Of a stretch of 32,418 nucleotides of DNA, positions 1-8,418 are shown in pieces. Numbering within the stretch: position 1 is the first letter of the stretch; every line of letters starts with the position of its first letter. The notes under the pieces were generated by a model. It did not search any database. It had not been told where the DNA came from and saw only the letters and a program-made list of their open reading frames with translations. The position numbers and the translations under genes were made by a program. The stretch is from Clostridium sp. LS. Lineage in GTDB: Bacteria > Bacillota > Clostridia > Clostridiales > Clostridiaceae. The stretch is from NCBI RefSeq assembly GCF_002760435.1, contig NZ_AUUU01000184.1:1-32418 (forward strand), given 5' to 3'.

Positions 1-1577
1 ACCATACCACCAGCCATAACAGCTGCCATTATATCAAAGTTTCCACTAGCAAGTGATGCTGTACCAAATAAATAAGCTGCTTTATTTACTGGACCACCCA
101 TATCAACTGACATCATTCCACCTAAAATTATACCTAAAAGAATCTTACTTGTTCCACCCATTGAATTTAGTCCATTGCTAATACCACTATTTATAACTCC
201 CATAACTGGATTTATGAATAAAATTATAACTCCGATTAAAAACGTTCCAAGTAACGGATATAATAATACAGGTTTAATACCTTCTAAGCTACGAGGTAAA
301 TTTGCAAATAATTTTTTAAGAGCAAGAACTACATATCCTGCAACAAAACCAGCAAGTAATGCACCTAAGAAACCTGAGCTAACAGCCGGAACTTTTGAAT
401 CAAATGCGCTGGCAAAAGTAACTCCTGAGCTAGCTAAAGCTCCACCAACAAAACCTACAGCAAGACCTGGTCTATCCGCAATACTCATTGCAATAAATCC
501 AGCAAGTACTGGCAACATAAATCCGAATGCTGTTCCACCAATTTTCATTAACACTGCTGCAAGCGGTGTACCAGAGCCAAATCCACTAGGATTTGCTGGA
601 TTAAATGTATCAAAAAGGAATGCTAAAGCTATAAGTATTCCACCACCGATAACAAATGGAAGCATATGAGATACACCATTCATAAGATGTTTATAAATTT
701 GACGACCTACTGATTCACTATCAGCACTTGAACTTGATTCATCTGAACTTCCATTATGATTGTAAATAGGTGCGTTTCCGCTAATTGCTTCATTAATTAA
801 ATCTGCTGCTTTATGTATGCCGTTAGCAACTGTAGTTTTGATTACTCTTTTTCCATTAAATCTTGCCATCTCAACATTTTTGTCTGCAGCAATTATAATA
901 CAGTCAGCATTTTTGATTTCCTCTTTTGTTAAAACGTTTTTAGCTCCTCCAGAACCATTTGTTTCAACCTTTATTGAAACTCCTAATTCTTTACCTTTGC
1001 TCTCAAGACTTTCTGCTGCCATATAAGTATGTGCTATCCCAGTCGGACAAGCAGTAACAGCTAATACTCTGTACCCTTTATTACTCATTTCTTTTTCCCC
1101 CTTAACTAATTCAGGAAACTTTTCTATTTCCTTTTTATCTATTAATCTCAAGAATTCATCTTTATCAGAACAATTAATTAAATTATTCCTAAAAGTTTCA
1201 TCCATCAATATCGTTGATAATCTTGCTAAAACCTCTAAATGTAAATTATCACTATTATCAGGCACAGCAATCATAAAGAAAAGGTTTGCAGGCTGCCCAT
1301 CTAAAGAGTCATAATCAACACCATTTTTACAAATCGCTGCTGCCAGAGAAGCTTTTTTAACAGCCTTTGTTTTTCCATGAGGAATTGCTATTCCATCACC
1401 AATACCTGTTGTACTTAATTCTTCTCTTGCAAGAATTGCTTTTTTATACTCTTCTTTATCAATTATATTTCCTGTTTTATTCATTAAATCAACTAATTCA
1501 TTTATACATTGTTCTTTTGTGCTTGGATTGAAATTTAAATCGATACCTTGTTTTTGCAATAAATCTACAATCTTCAT
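1..1577 (-). CDS. fruA: PTS fructose transporter, fused EIIABC (C-terminus cut by window edge)
   Basis: Membrane phosphotransferase permease that imports fructose and phosphorylates it to fructose-1-phosphate. I translated it by hand from an ATG at 1577-1575 behind a GGAGGG ribosome site; 525 codons are inside the window. The IIA domain (about 1-150) has the phospho-acceptor His67 in IPHGKT. The IIB domain (about 170-265) has the phospho-acceptor Cys177 in TACPTGIAHTYM. A Ser/Asp/Asn-rich linker follows, then the hydrophobic IIC channel from about residue 290, whose end lies beyond base 1. It is the last visible gene of the fruR-fruK-fruA order, about 100 bases after fruK with a perfect hairpin between. 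Because fruK carries a stop codon, fruA translation must start on its own site. The family assignment is secure; fructose specificity is inferred from the operon partners. Confidence 0.93.
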   Translation of the reverse strand, partial: MKIVDLLQKQGIDLNFNPSTKEQCINELVDLMNKTGNIIDKEEYKKAILAREELSTTGIGDGIAIPHGKTKAVKKASLAAAICKNGVDYDSLDGQPANLFFMIAVPDNSDNLHLEVLARLSTILMDETFRNNLINCSDKDEFLRLIDKKEIEKFPELVKGEKEMSNKGYRVLAVTACPTGIAHTYMAAESLESKGKELGVSIKVETNGSGGAKNVLTKEEIKNADCIIIAADKNVEMARFNGKRVIKTTVANGIHKAADLINEAISGNAPIYNHNGSSDESSSSADSESVGRQIYKHLMNGVSHMLPFVIGGGILIALAFLFDTFNPANPSGFGSGTPLAAVLMKIGGTAFGFMLPVLAGFIAMSIADRPGLAVGFVGGALASSGVTFASAFDSKVPAVSSGFLGALLAGFVAGYVVLALKKLFANLPRSLEGIKPVLLYPLLGTFLIGVIILFINPVMGVINSGISNGLNSMGGTSKILLGIILGGMMSVDMGGPVNKAAYLFGTASLASGNFDIMAAVMAGGM

Positions 1578-1620
1578 TTTTCACCCTCCATAAATTTTAA
1601 AATATATTCTTTCTTTGTTT

Positions 1621-1653
1621 TAATGAAAAGATAATATTATTATCTTTTCATTA
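1621..1653 (-). other. Perfect 15-bp AT-rich hairpin between fruK and fruA
   Basis: Arms 1621-1635 and 1639-1653 are exact inverted repeats (TAATGAAAAGATAAT) with a 3-base loop. On the minus strand no U-run follows, so it looks more like an mRNA processing or stabilising stem between cistrons than a strong terminator. Partial termination cannot be excluded. Confidence 0.6.
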
Positions 1654-1675
1654 GTTTGAAAAAGTATAAATAATT

Positions 1676-2581
1676 CTATTTTATTTGTTTTAATAAATCA
1701 TAAACTTCCTCTTTTGTTGCAAGCTCGTCCGAAAAAGCACTTGCACTACCAGTAGCTATTCCCATTTTAAAGGCTTCATTTATATCATTATTTCTTAAAT
1801 AACCACATAAGAAACCTGCTACCATTGAATCACCAGCTCCAACTGAATTTTTAAGGATTCCTTTTGGAACCTCTCTCTTTATAGCTTTCCCGTTATCAGA
1901 TAGAAGAATAGCTCCATCCCCTGCCATTGAAATGAGTACATTCTTTGCTCCCATTTCTTGAAGCTTTCTACCGTACTTAATTATGTCCTCATCACTTTTT
2001 AATTCAACTTCAAACATTTCTGCAAGTTCATGATGATTTGGTTTAATTAAGAATGGTCTATACTTTAAAACTTTTAATAACAGTTCTTTAGTTGCATCAA
2101 CTATAAATTCTACACCTTTGTCTTCTAAACTACTCATAATACTTTCATAAATATTGTCTGGAACACTATTTGGTATGCTTCAAGATAATATTAAATAATC
2201 TCCGCGAGTTAAATGCGAAAGCTTTTCATATAATATTTTCAAGTCTTCCTCTGTTATTTTGGGTCCAGAACCATTGATTTCAGTTTCACCATCACTTTTA
2301 AGTTTCACATTAATTCTAGAAAAACCGCTTTTTAATTTTATAAAATCACAACTTACACCATGACTTTCAATTTGTCTTAATATTTCCTCACCAGTGAATC
2401 CTGCTACATATCCTAATGCTGTATTTTCTACTCCCAAATTTTTGAGAACAATAGATACATTTATGCCTTTGCCACCAGCATAAATTCTTTCTTCATCAAT
2501 TCTATTTAAAGAATCAACTTTAAAGGAATCAACCTTAACAATGTAATCTAATGAAGGATTAAGGGTTATTGTGTTAATCAT
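1676..2581 (-). pseudogene. fruK: 1-phosphofructokinase interrupted by an in-frame TGA
   Basis: PfkB-family kinase that would convert fructose-1-phosphate to fructose-1,6-bisphosphate. The frame is continuous from the ATG at 2581 to the stop at 1676 (301 codons, normal family length), except for TGA at 2182-2180, codon 134. The upstream part has the PfkB N-terminal substrate region (NPSLDY, GGKGINVS). The downstream part has the anion-hole/catalytic motif NSVGAGDSM and the ATP-site region. The stop sits where the family has the conserved glycine of SGSIP; one G-to-T change (GGA to TGA, coding strand) explains it. ATG codons after the stop could start only a C-terminal fragment without the N-terminal substrate region. 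The start overlaps the end of fruR by 8 bases, suggesting translational coupling. It could be a true nonsense mutation or a base-call error. Confidence 0.88.
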
Positions 2582-3329
2582 TTTTTATCACCTCTATTAT
2601 GTTAGTATCATAACTAATATTATTTCTATCTATTTTTGTTGTAATTAATATTGAATCTGTAATTGCTCCAAAAGTTATAAAACTAACTTTTTCTAATTTT
2701 GATGAATCTGCTAATACGTATGATTCTCTACACATGTTCATTGCCTGAGCCTTTACCATGGCTTCGTTCACATCTGGAGTGGTATATCCGCTTTGATTAC
2801 TTACACCATTAACTCCAAAAAAGCCTTTTGAAAAGTTATACCTCTTAAGTTCTTCGACAGTAGTATTTCCAATAATTGCTTCAGTTATAGCTTTAACTTC
2901 TCCACCTAAAATATAAGTTTTAAAACCTCTTTCTAAAAGCTTTTTAGCATGTACTATTCCATTCGTCACAACAGTAATATTTCCAACATTTATAAATTCT
3001 ATCAAAAGTTCAGTAGTTGTACCTGCATCTAAATAAATTATGTCTCCATCTTCAATTAATGATGCTGCATATTTTGCAATTTCTGATTTTTCATCTACAT
3101 TTAGAGATTGCCTTACATTAACTTTATAGTCATATTTTGAAGTGCTCTCACCAATAGCAATTGCACCGCCATGAATTTTTTTTAATAATCCTTCATTATC
3201 AAGAGTATTTAAATCTCTTCTAACTGTAGATTCTGAAGCATCTAATAATTTAACTAAATCTGTTACAGATACTATTCCCTTAACTTTTAATTCTTGAAGA
3301 ATGATATTAAATCTTTCCTCTGTAAACAT
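2574..3329 (-). CDS. fruR: DeoR-family transcriptional regulator of the fructose operon
   Basis: Sugar-phosphate-responsive repressor of the DeoR family. Residues about 19-40 form the N-terminal helix-turn-helix (SVTDLVKLLDASESTVRRDL), followed by the family hallmark KKIHGGA. The rest is the DeoR C-terminal sensor domain (DAGTTTELL, TNGI). I chose the ATG at 3329, giving 251 residues: it lies 8 bases after a GAGGAG ribosome site, whereas the GTG codons just upstream overlap that site. Its TAA overlaps the fruK ATG. First place in a fruR-fruK-fruA operon is the usual arrangement and suggests control by fructose-1-phosphate. I could not place a convincing sigma-A promoter. The 100 bases upstream carry several T-run motifs of the type TGATTTTTT-GA that could be its operators. 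Confidence 0.88.
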   Translation of the reverse strand: MFTEERFNIILQELKVKGIVSVTDLVKLLDASESTVRRDLNTLDNEGLLKKIHGGAIAIGESTSKYDYKVNVRQSLNVDEKSEIAKYAASLIEDGDIIYLDAGTTTELLIEFINVGNITVVTNGIVHAKKLLERGFKTYILGGEVKAITEAIIGNTTVEELKRYNFSKGFFGVNGVSNQSGYTTPDVNEAMVKAQAMNMCRESYVLADSSKLEKVSFITFGAITDSILITTKIDRNNISYDTNIIEVIKND

Positions 3330-3476
3330 TATCACCACTCCTCTTGTTATTATAATAACTTATAACTTTCAAAAAATCAACCATTTTCAATCAAAAAAAA
3401 TCACTTTTTTTCATCTTTATTCACTTTATTAATTGTTCTTGATTTATCATAATCATTTTTAACTGTTTTTAGTCAT

Positions 3477-4316
3477 TTATGTATTATATAAATACTTTAA
3501 TGCTGCTTCAAGTAGAAGCCCCTCATTTGCAGAATAATCATATTTACTGCTTTCTATAATACACTTTTCTACAAACTCACATGATTTTTTAACGCTTTCA
3601 ATTAGTGAAATTTCTTTAAGCAACATGCTTATTAAAACTGAAGTAAAAACGTCTCCCGTTCCTGGATATGATTTTTCAAGTTTATCTGCAATAATGATTT
3701 CTAACAAATCTTTTTCTCCATCATATACTGCCGTACCTATTTTGCTCGTATTTATCATTGGTATACTAGTGATTACAACATTTTTAGTTCCTAAATCATG
3801 TAACTTTCTACATATAATTAATAGCTCATCTTCCTCTATTTCACTTTTAATATTTTCATCTACTAGAAAACAAGCTTCAGAATAATTTGGAGTAATTACA
3901 TTTGAATAACTTATTAATTTTTTTAGTGTTTCAGAGTAACTCTTATTAAAGTTACTATAGTATTTTCCGTTATCAGCGAAAATAGGATCAAATACAATTA
4001 ACGAACTATCTCCTCGCTTATTACTTAACAACTTTAATGTTTCATCAACCATTTCTTTAGTCCCTAGATAACCTACAAATACACCTTCAAAATCTATAGC
4101 TATATCTTTATAATGCTCAAAAGCTTTAGTAATATAACCATCTAATTTAATTACACTTGGTTTAAAGCCTCCTGTGTGTGTTGTTAAAATCATTGTAGGT
4201 ATAGGACAAGCCTCAATACCTAGTGTTGCTAGTACCGGAATAATATTTGTTAGTGCTGCTTTCCCAATTCCACATAAGTCATGTATTGTTAATACTCTTT
4301 TTATAGGCTTTTTCAT
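3477..4316 (-). CDS. Pyridoxal/pyridoxamine kinase-like protein (ribokinase superfamily)
   Basis: Probable ATP-dependent kinase of pyridoxal, pyridoxine or pyridoxamine in B6 salvage. The 279-residue length fits the PdxK/PdxY-like group. Visible features: an N-terminal strand running into IHDLCGIGKAAL, the THTGGF segment typical of this group, ITPNYSEA at 141-148, and the catalytic PGTGD motif with the presumed base Asp222. The ATG at 4316 follows a GGAGGGAG ribosome site. A well-formed promoter (TTGATA-17-TATAAT) lies about 80 bases upstream. The gene is followed by the fructose operon with no clear terminator, so partial read-through is possible. Since it belongs to the sugar/B6 kinase superfamily, a sugar-related substrate remains an alternative. 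Confidence 0.8.
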   Translation of the reverse strand: MKKPIKRVLTIHDLCGIGKAALTNIIPVLATLGIEACPIPTMILTTHTGGFKPSVIKLDGYITKAFEHYKDIAIDFEGVFVGYLGTKEMVDETLKLLSNKRGDSSLIVFDPIFADNGKYYSNFNKSYSETLKKLISYSNVITPNYSEACFLVDENIKSEIEEDELLIICRKLHDLGTKNVVITSIPMINTSKIGTAVYDGEKDLLEIIIADKLEKSYPGTGDVFTSVLISMLLKEISLIESVKKSCEFVEKCIIESSKYDYSANEGLLLEAALKYLYNT

Positions 4317-4395
4317 TTATAGTTCTCCCTCCATTTCTATACTCATAAAACTTTACCTTTTATATTAACTTAGTATAGGTTATATGCATAAGAAA

Positions 4396-4424
4396 ATTAT
4401 AGCCTTATGAATGATATCTATCAA
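4396..4424 (-). promoter_or_regulatory. Sigma-A promoter of the pyridoxal-kinase-like gene
   Basis: On the minus strand TTGATA (4424-4419), a 17-base spacer, then TATAAT (4401-4396): near-consensus spacing and sequence, about 80 bases before the start codon. Confidence 0.7.
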
Positions 4425-4466
4425 TTAAATAAATGCAAAAATATTCATTTTATAGAAGAAAGAAAT

Positions 4467-4488
4467 CAATTATAAACGTTTATGATTG
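4467..4488. promoter_or_regulatory. CG-centred palindrome, candidate operator
   Basis: The 12-base perfect palindrome ATAAACGTTTAT (4472-4483) sits in a 22-base inverted repeat with one mismatched pair, about 43 bases upstream of the -35 box of the kinase-like gene. Its CG centre resembles LacI-family or CcpA (cre) sites. The regulator is unknown. Confidence 0.4.
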
Positions 4489-4561
4489 TTTTTAAATTAA
4501 ACAGTCAAAAAGCTTCATTACTAATATTATAATTTTTTATCTGTTAATTTTTTATAACTAA

Positions 4562-4617
4562 AGAAAAAAGCATATTAAAACTCCTTAATTCATATCATTA
4601 ACTGAGTTTTAATATGC
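4562..4617 (-). terminator. Rho-independent terminator after uxaA
   Basis: Exact 14-bp arms at 4570-4583 and 4604-4617 (GCATATTAAAACTC and its complement), followed on the minus strand by TTTTTTCTTT. It ends the uxaB1-uxaA transcript. Confidence 0.85.
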
Positions 4618-4692
4618 GTATATTTACTATTATTTTGTTTGAGTAATTTTTTTATAACTATATAAATTTAATTTTATAGAACTACATATTCT

Positions 4693-6180
4693 TTATAAAG
4701 TAACGCCTTGTTTAAGAATAGAAATTTCCTTAAATTTATTAATTTCATTATTTACTAATTTGCCGTCAGCAACTTCGATAATATAGTTTAATAATTCTTC
4801 AGTAGTTTCTTCTAAATTTTTATCTTCTACTAAACATCCGGCATTAAAATCCATCCAATGAGGTTTTAAGTTATAAATTGCAGTATTTGTTGATATTTTA
4901 ATTGTGGGAACAAAAGTTCCAAATGGAGTTCCTCTTCCTGTTGTAAATAATACAATATGACAACCAGCTGCTGCAAGAGCTGATGCAGCTACTAAATCAT
5001 TTCCTGGACCGCTTAATAAGTTCAATCCATTTGTTCTTAATGTCTCTCCATATTTAAGTACATCAACCACTGTTGCGTTTCCTGACTTTTGTGTGCATCC
5101 TAAAGATTTATCTTCAAGAGTTGTAATACCACCTGCCTTGTTTCCTGGTGATGGATTTTCATATATTGGTTGATTATAAGCCATGAAATATTCTTTAAAA
5201 TCATTAATTAAATGTACTGTTTTGTTAAAAGTCTCTTCATCTTTGGCTCTATTCATAAGTATTGTTTCTGCTCCAAACATTTCAGGAACTTCTGTAAGAA
5301 TGGTAGTACCACCTTGGGCTATTAATAAATCTGAAAAACTTCCTACAAGTGGATTAGCAGTTATTCCTGAAAGTCCATCAGAACCACCACATTTCAATCC
5401 AACTTTTAATTTTGACAACGGGATAGATACCCGTTTATCATTCTTCATGTTATTATAAAGTTCCTTTAATATATCAACACCGATTTCTATTTCATTGGAA
5501 ACTTCTTGTGTTACTAAAAATTTTATTCTTTTTTCATCAAATTCTCCTAATGACTTCTTGAAATCTTCCATAATATTATTCTCACATCCAAGCCCAAGTA
5601 CTAGTACTCCACCTGCATTTGGATGCTTTACTAGATTGCCTAGCATTGTTCTTGTATTAACATGATCATCACCTAATTGTGAACAGCCATAATTATGTTT
5701 AAAAACTTCAAGTCCATCTATTCCTTCGGGTTTTACTTCTTCTTTAAATTTTTCAATTATTCTTTCTCCAATTCCATTAACGCATCCAACTGTTGGCACT
5801 ATCCAAAGCTCATTTCTTATACCTACAGTTCCATTTTCCCTCTCATATCCTTGAAATGTAATGTTTCTATTTTCTATAGAAACTTGCGCTAATTCCTGAT
5901 TAAATGTATACTCTTTTATTCCATTTAAATTAGTTTTTATATTGTGTGTATGAACCCATTCTCCAGCCTCAATATTTTTTGTAGCATGTCCGATTGGATA
6001 ACCATATTTAATAACATTTTCATCTACTAAAATATCGTTAATTGCAATTTTATGGCCTCTTTTTACGTCTTCTTTTAATTCCAATTCTTTATTTTCTACT
6101 TTTATAACTTCGCTTTTATTTAAATCTTTAAGTGCTACAACAACATTATCTTTTTCATTTATTTTGATTATTTCTTTCAT
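4693..6180 (-). CDS. uxaA: Altronate dehydratase
   Basis: Dehydrates D-altronate to 2-keto-3-deoxygluconate in the galacturonate (isomerase) pathway. From the ATG at 6180 the protein has 495 residues, the length of known UxaA proteins; an AGGAG site lies about 10 bases upstream, so I prefer it to the earlier start at 6222. Residues 1-75 form the small SAF domain. The main D-galactarate dehydratase/altronate hydrolase domain follows, with cysteines in VGCVNG (133), NYGCSQ (166) and GLGCEN (199), and the segment CGGSDGLSGITAN; these conserved cysteines probably serve iron binding. It follows uxaB copy 1 after a 131-base gap holding two stem-loops, and a terminator follows it. Galactarate dehydratase is the nearest alternative, but the uxaB and uxaC neighbours favour altronate. 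Confidence 0.93.
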   Translation of the reverse strand: MKEIIKINEKDNVVVALKDLNKSEVIKVENKELELKEDVKRGHKIAINDILVDENVIKYGYPIGHATKNIEAGEWVHTHNIKTNLNGIKEYTFNQELAQVSIENRNITFQGYERENGTVGIRNELWIVPTVGCVNGIGERIIEKFKEEVKPEGIDGLEVFKHNYGCSQLGDDHVNTRTMLGNLVKHPNAGGVLVLGLGCENNIMEDFKKSLGEFDEKRIKFLVTQEVSNEIEIGVDILKELYNNMKNDKRVSIPLSKLKVGLKCGGSDGLSGITANPLVGSFSDLLIAQGGTTILTEVPEMFGAETILMNRAKDEETFNKTVHLINDFKEYFMAYNQPIYENPSPGNKAGGITTLEDKSLGCTQKSGNATVVDVLKYGETLRTNGLNLLSGPGNDLVAASALAAAGCHIVLFTTGRGTPFGTFVPTIKISTNTAIYNLKPHWMDFNAGCLVEDKNLEETTEELLNYIIEVADGKLVNNEINKFKEISILKQGVTL

Positions 6181-6208
6181 TGTTATATCTTCTCCTATCA
6201 CACTTTTG

Positions 6209-6271
6209 TATAATCCTAACAATAATTTAAGGATTATAAGTGATTTTCTAAAATTATTCGAAAATCACTTA
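6209..6271 (-). other. Two overlapping stem-loops between uxaB copy 1 and uxaA
   Basis: Arms 6237-6248 and 6260-6271 pair exactly over 12 bp (TAAGTGATTTTC). Arms 6209-6217 and 6230-6238 pair over 9 bp (TATAATCCT). They share bases 6237-6238, so the two folds largely exclude each other in their shared part. No long U-run follows. Confidence 0.5.
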
Positions 6272-6311
6272 AAAACTTTATATAGAATTTAATTATAGGG
6301 CTTTATTAAAA

Positions 6312-7760
6312 TTATAATACGGTTTTTACAGCTTCTTTCATTCCTATTGTTTCAATTACATCTAAGTATCTTGTAACTTCAACTGTTAAATTAGGAATTT
6401 CATTTAAATTGCTTCCCCAGTTCTTTTCATATGCTAAAACTGAAGTAACTATTTTTTCTAATCCTTCTTTTGTTTGGTCGTAATTTGACCATAATTCTTT
6501 GAATAACTCTAATATATCTGCATCATCTGCTAACTGAATATCTTCTTCTCCTCTTTTTCCTTTATAGAATTCAATTAATGCTGCAAGAGAAAATACTAAT
6601 TTTTTAGGAAGTTCACCTTTTCTATTCAAATATTCAGTTAAGCTTGGTAGGTCTCTTGTCTTATATTTAGATAAAGAGTTTAATGAGATACTCATTAAAT
6701 AATGTTTTACATAAGGGTTTTGGAATCTTTCTATTATTGCATCTGCAAATTCTACTAATTCTTCATGTGGCAAATCTAAAGTTTCAATGATTTCATCATA
6801 TATTAAATCATGAACATATTTTCCTATAACTTCGTGATCAACTGCTTCTCTTACTGTTTCTAGTCCATATAAATATGCTACTGGTACCATTGCTGTATGA
6901 GGCCCATTTAAAATTCTAACTTTTCTTGTTCTATAAGGAGTCATATCATCAACAACTTTTACGTTTAATCCAGCTTTTTCTATTGGTAATTCATCCTTTA
7001 AAGATTGTGGTCCTTCAATCACCCATAGGTGGAATATTTCTCCTACATCCACAAGGTCATCATCATATCCAAGTTCTGCTCTGACTTCATCAATTGTATC
7101 TCTAGGATACCCCGGAACAATTCTATCAACTAAGCTGCAGCAAAATGTATTTGCAGTATGAACCCAATCCACAAATGCTTGTCCTAAATTCCAAGTTTCA
7201 GCATACTTTAATATAATTTCTTTAAGTTTTTCGCCATTTCTATCTATAAGTTCACATGGTATAATAATAAACCCTCTATTATTATCACCGTTAAATATTT
7301 TAAATCTATTAAATAAAAAAGCTGTTAACTTACCCGGAAAACTCTTTTGGCAACCTTCATTTAACTTATCGTTTTCATCAAAAGCAATTCCTGCTTCTGT
7401 AGTATTTGATACTATAAATCTTAATTCTGGATTTTCAGCAATTTTTAAATATTCATTATAATCTGTATATGGGTTAACACCTCTGCTTATACTGTTTATT
7501 ATCTTATGAGTTTTTATTGCTTTACCGTTTTGAACTCCTTGAAGATAAAGTGTAAATAAACTATCTTGCTCATTAAGTTTATGAACTAATCCTCCAGCTT
7601 GAGGTTGTACAACAACTACACTTCCATTGAAATCTGCTTCTTCATTCATTTTATCTATCTGCCAATCTACAAAAGCTCTTAAAAAGTTTCCTTCGCCAAA
7701 TTGTAATACTTTTTCCGGATATGTTTTAAATTCTTTGTATATTTCTTTACTTAATTTCAT
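6312..7760 (-). CDS. uxaB: Tagaturonate reductase, copy 1
   Basis: NADH-dependent reductase of D-tagaturonate to D-altronate, of the long-chain mannitol dehydrogenase family. It has 482 residues. The N-terminal Rossmann-like segment contains VLQFGEGNFLRAF. The C-terminal domain has the family signature KVRILNGPHTAM with the Asn/His catalytic area. The ATG at 7760 lies 8 bases after GGAGG. By my alignment it differs from copy 2 (10624-12072) at about 53 of 482 positions, so about 89% identity, and the active-site segments match. It starts the uxaB1-uxaA transcript, which has an operator-flanked promoter about 700 bases upstream and a possible nearer promoter. Fructuronate reductase (UxuB) activity is the family alternative. 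Confidence 0.9.
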   Translation of the reverse strand: MKLSKEIYKEFKTYPEKVLQFGEGNFLRAFVDWQIDKMNEEADFNGSVVVVQPQAGGLVHKLNEQDSLFTLYLQGVQNGKAIKTHKIINSISRGVNPYTDYNEYLKIAENPELRFIVSNTTEAGIAFDENDKLNEGCQKSFPGKLTAFLFNRFKIFNGDNNRGFIIIPCELIDRNGEKLKEIILKYAETWNLGQAFVDWVHTANTFCCSLVDRIVPGYPRDTIDEVRAELGYDDDLVDVGEIFHLWVIEGPQSLKDELPIEKAGLNVKVVDDMTPYRTRKVRILNGPHTAMVPVAYLYGLETVREAVDHEVIGKYVHDLIYDEIIETLDLPHEELVEFADAIIERFQNPYVKHYLMSISLNSLSKYKTRDLPSLTEYLNRKGELPKKLVFSLAALIEFYKGKRGEEDIQLADDADILELFKELWSNYDQTKEGLEKIVTSVLAYEKNWGSNLNEIPNLTVEVTRYLDVIETIGMKEAVKTVL

Positions 7761-7828
7761 TACTCGTTCCTCCTAGGTTTTACTTAAAAGCATTATTATT
7801 TTTCAATGCATAATTCACAATACAAAGT

Positions 7829-7858
7829 ATGTTAAAATATCAAATTGTACACCGTCAA
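7829..7858 (-). promoter_or_regulatory. Possible proximal promoter of uxaB copy 1
   Basis: Minus strand TTGACG (7858-7853), an 18-base spacer, TAACAT (7834-7829). It would start about 60 bases before the gene, downstream of the decayed gap. The -10 box is weak. Confidence 0.35.
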
Positions 7859-7887
7859 TTATTCATTGAACTATTAATATTTATTTT

Positions 7888-7991
7888 TGAGGATAAGTAA
7901 AAGCATATGTTTAAAGACATTGAAAGTTTATTATTTAGAGATAGAATATACTTGAAATTTATTTTTAAAATAGTCTCTTTACTTATCCTCA
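7888..7991. repeat. 14-bp inverted repeat bounding a 104-base segment
   Basis: TGAGGATAAGTAAA at 7888-7901 is exactly inverted at 7978-7991. Loop length 76. It may be a small insertion remnant or a long-range RNA stem in the leader of uxaB copy 1. Confidence 0.55.
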
Positions 7992-8044
7992 TAATCAGTT
8001 GTGTTCTTATTTTAAATTTTTTATTTAATCACGCCTTTCTATAG
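7907..8044 (+). CDS. Candidate small membrane peptide or protein-start relic (45 codons)
   Basis: An open frame runs from ATG 7907 to TAG 8044 on the plus strand, against its neighbours. The peptide starts with a charged stretch (MFKDIESLLFRDRIYLK). Residues about 18-42 are a strongly hydrophobic segment rich in Ile, Leu and Phe, enough for one membrane helix. The start resembles N-termini of membrane-anchored regulators and kinases in clostridia, so it may be a truncated gene start. A possible ribosome site, GAGGATAAG, is poorly spaced at about 13 bases. The frame overlaps the inverted repeat at 7888-7991. I cannot assign a function, and it may not be expressed. Confidence 0.25.
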   Translation: MFKDIESLLFRDRIYLKFIFKIVSLLILIISCVLILNFLFNHAFL

Positions 8045-8048
8045 CTTT

Positions 8049-8150
8049 TTAGATATATGATAATTGTATATTATCTACTAATTCATTGTTACAACCTTCT
8101 GCACCTAATTTTATTGCAACGACTTTTGCTTGCTTTGCTTTTCTGGCAGA
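8049..8150 (-). pseudogene. Short relic resembling a PfkB sugar kinase (possibly KdgK)
   Basis: A 33-codon open stretch, bounded by stops, contains KVVAIKLGAEGC. This resembles the strand-loop of PfkB kinases, including 2-keto-3-deoxygluconate kinase, that precedes the GAGD motif. The similarity covers only about 20 residues, and neither the GAGD motif nor a start remains. KdgK is the enzyme missing after UxaA, and such a kinase would fit here, so I read this as a decayed gene. Chance resemblance is possible. Confidence 0.35.
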
Positions 8151-8168
8151 TTTTCATTTCTAATAAAA

Positions 8169-8295
8169 AACACAGTTCTCAAAATATTTAACTTAAAATA
8201 GATTTAATAAATTATAGTATGAAAATTATGTGTCGAAGAAAACCACATTATTTTAAAAGTATATGTTTGGTCGTTTTTTTATTGAGAACTGTGTT
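8169..8295. repeat. 14-bp terminal inverted repeats, candidate MITE-like element
   Basis: AACACAGTTCTCAA at 8169-8182 is exactly inverted at 8282-8295, enclosing 99 AT-rich bases without an open frame. This size and form fits a non-autonomous insertion. No clear target-site duplication was found, so it could also be a long-range RNA hairpin. Confidence 0.45.
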
Positions 8296-8418
8296 AATAT
8301 ATATTAAACAAGCAAGTAGCTTATTTACATATCAAAATTTTTCAAATTTCTTTAAATAGCTAAATAAATTTAATTATTTAATACCCTATAAGTTTAATTT
8401 CTAACTTATCTATCTAAA

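Noticed and set aside
175..669. Plus-strand open frame of 164 codons
   Set aside because: It is antisense to fruA, whose domains and catalytic residues are clear on the other strand.
2180..2182. UGA read as selenocysteine in fruK
   Set aside because: The residue is a glycine in this kinase family, not a redox cysteine, and no SECIS-like stem is evident just downstream.
3349..3387. Sigma-A promoter for fruR using TATAAT at 3354-3349
   Set aside because: Transcription would start inside the ribosome-binding site, and no -35 box lies at proper spacing.
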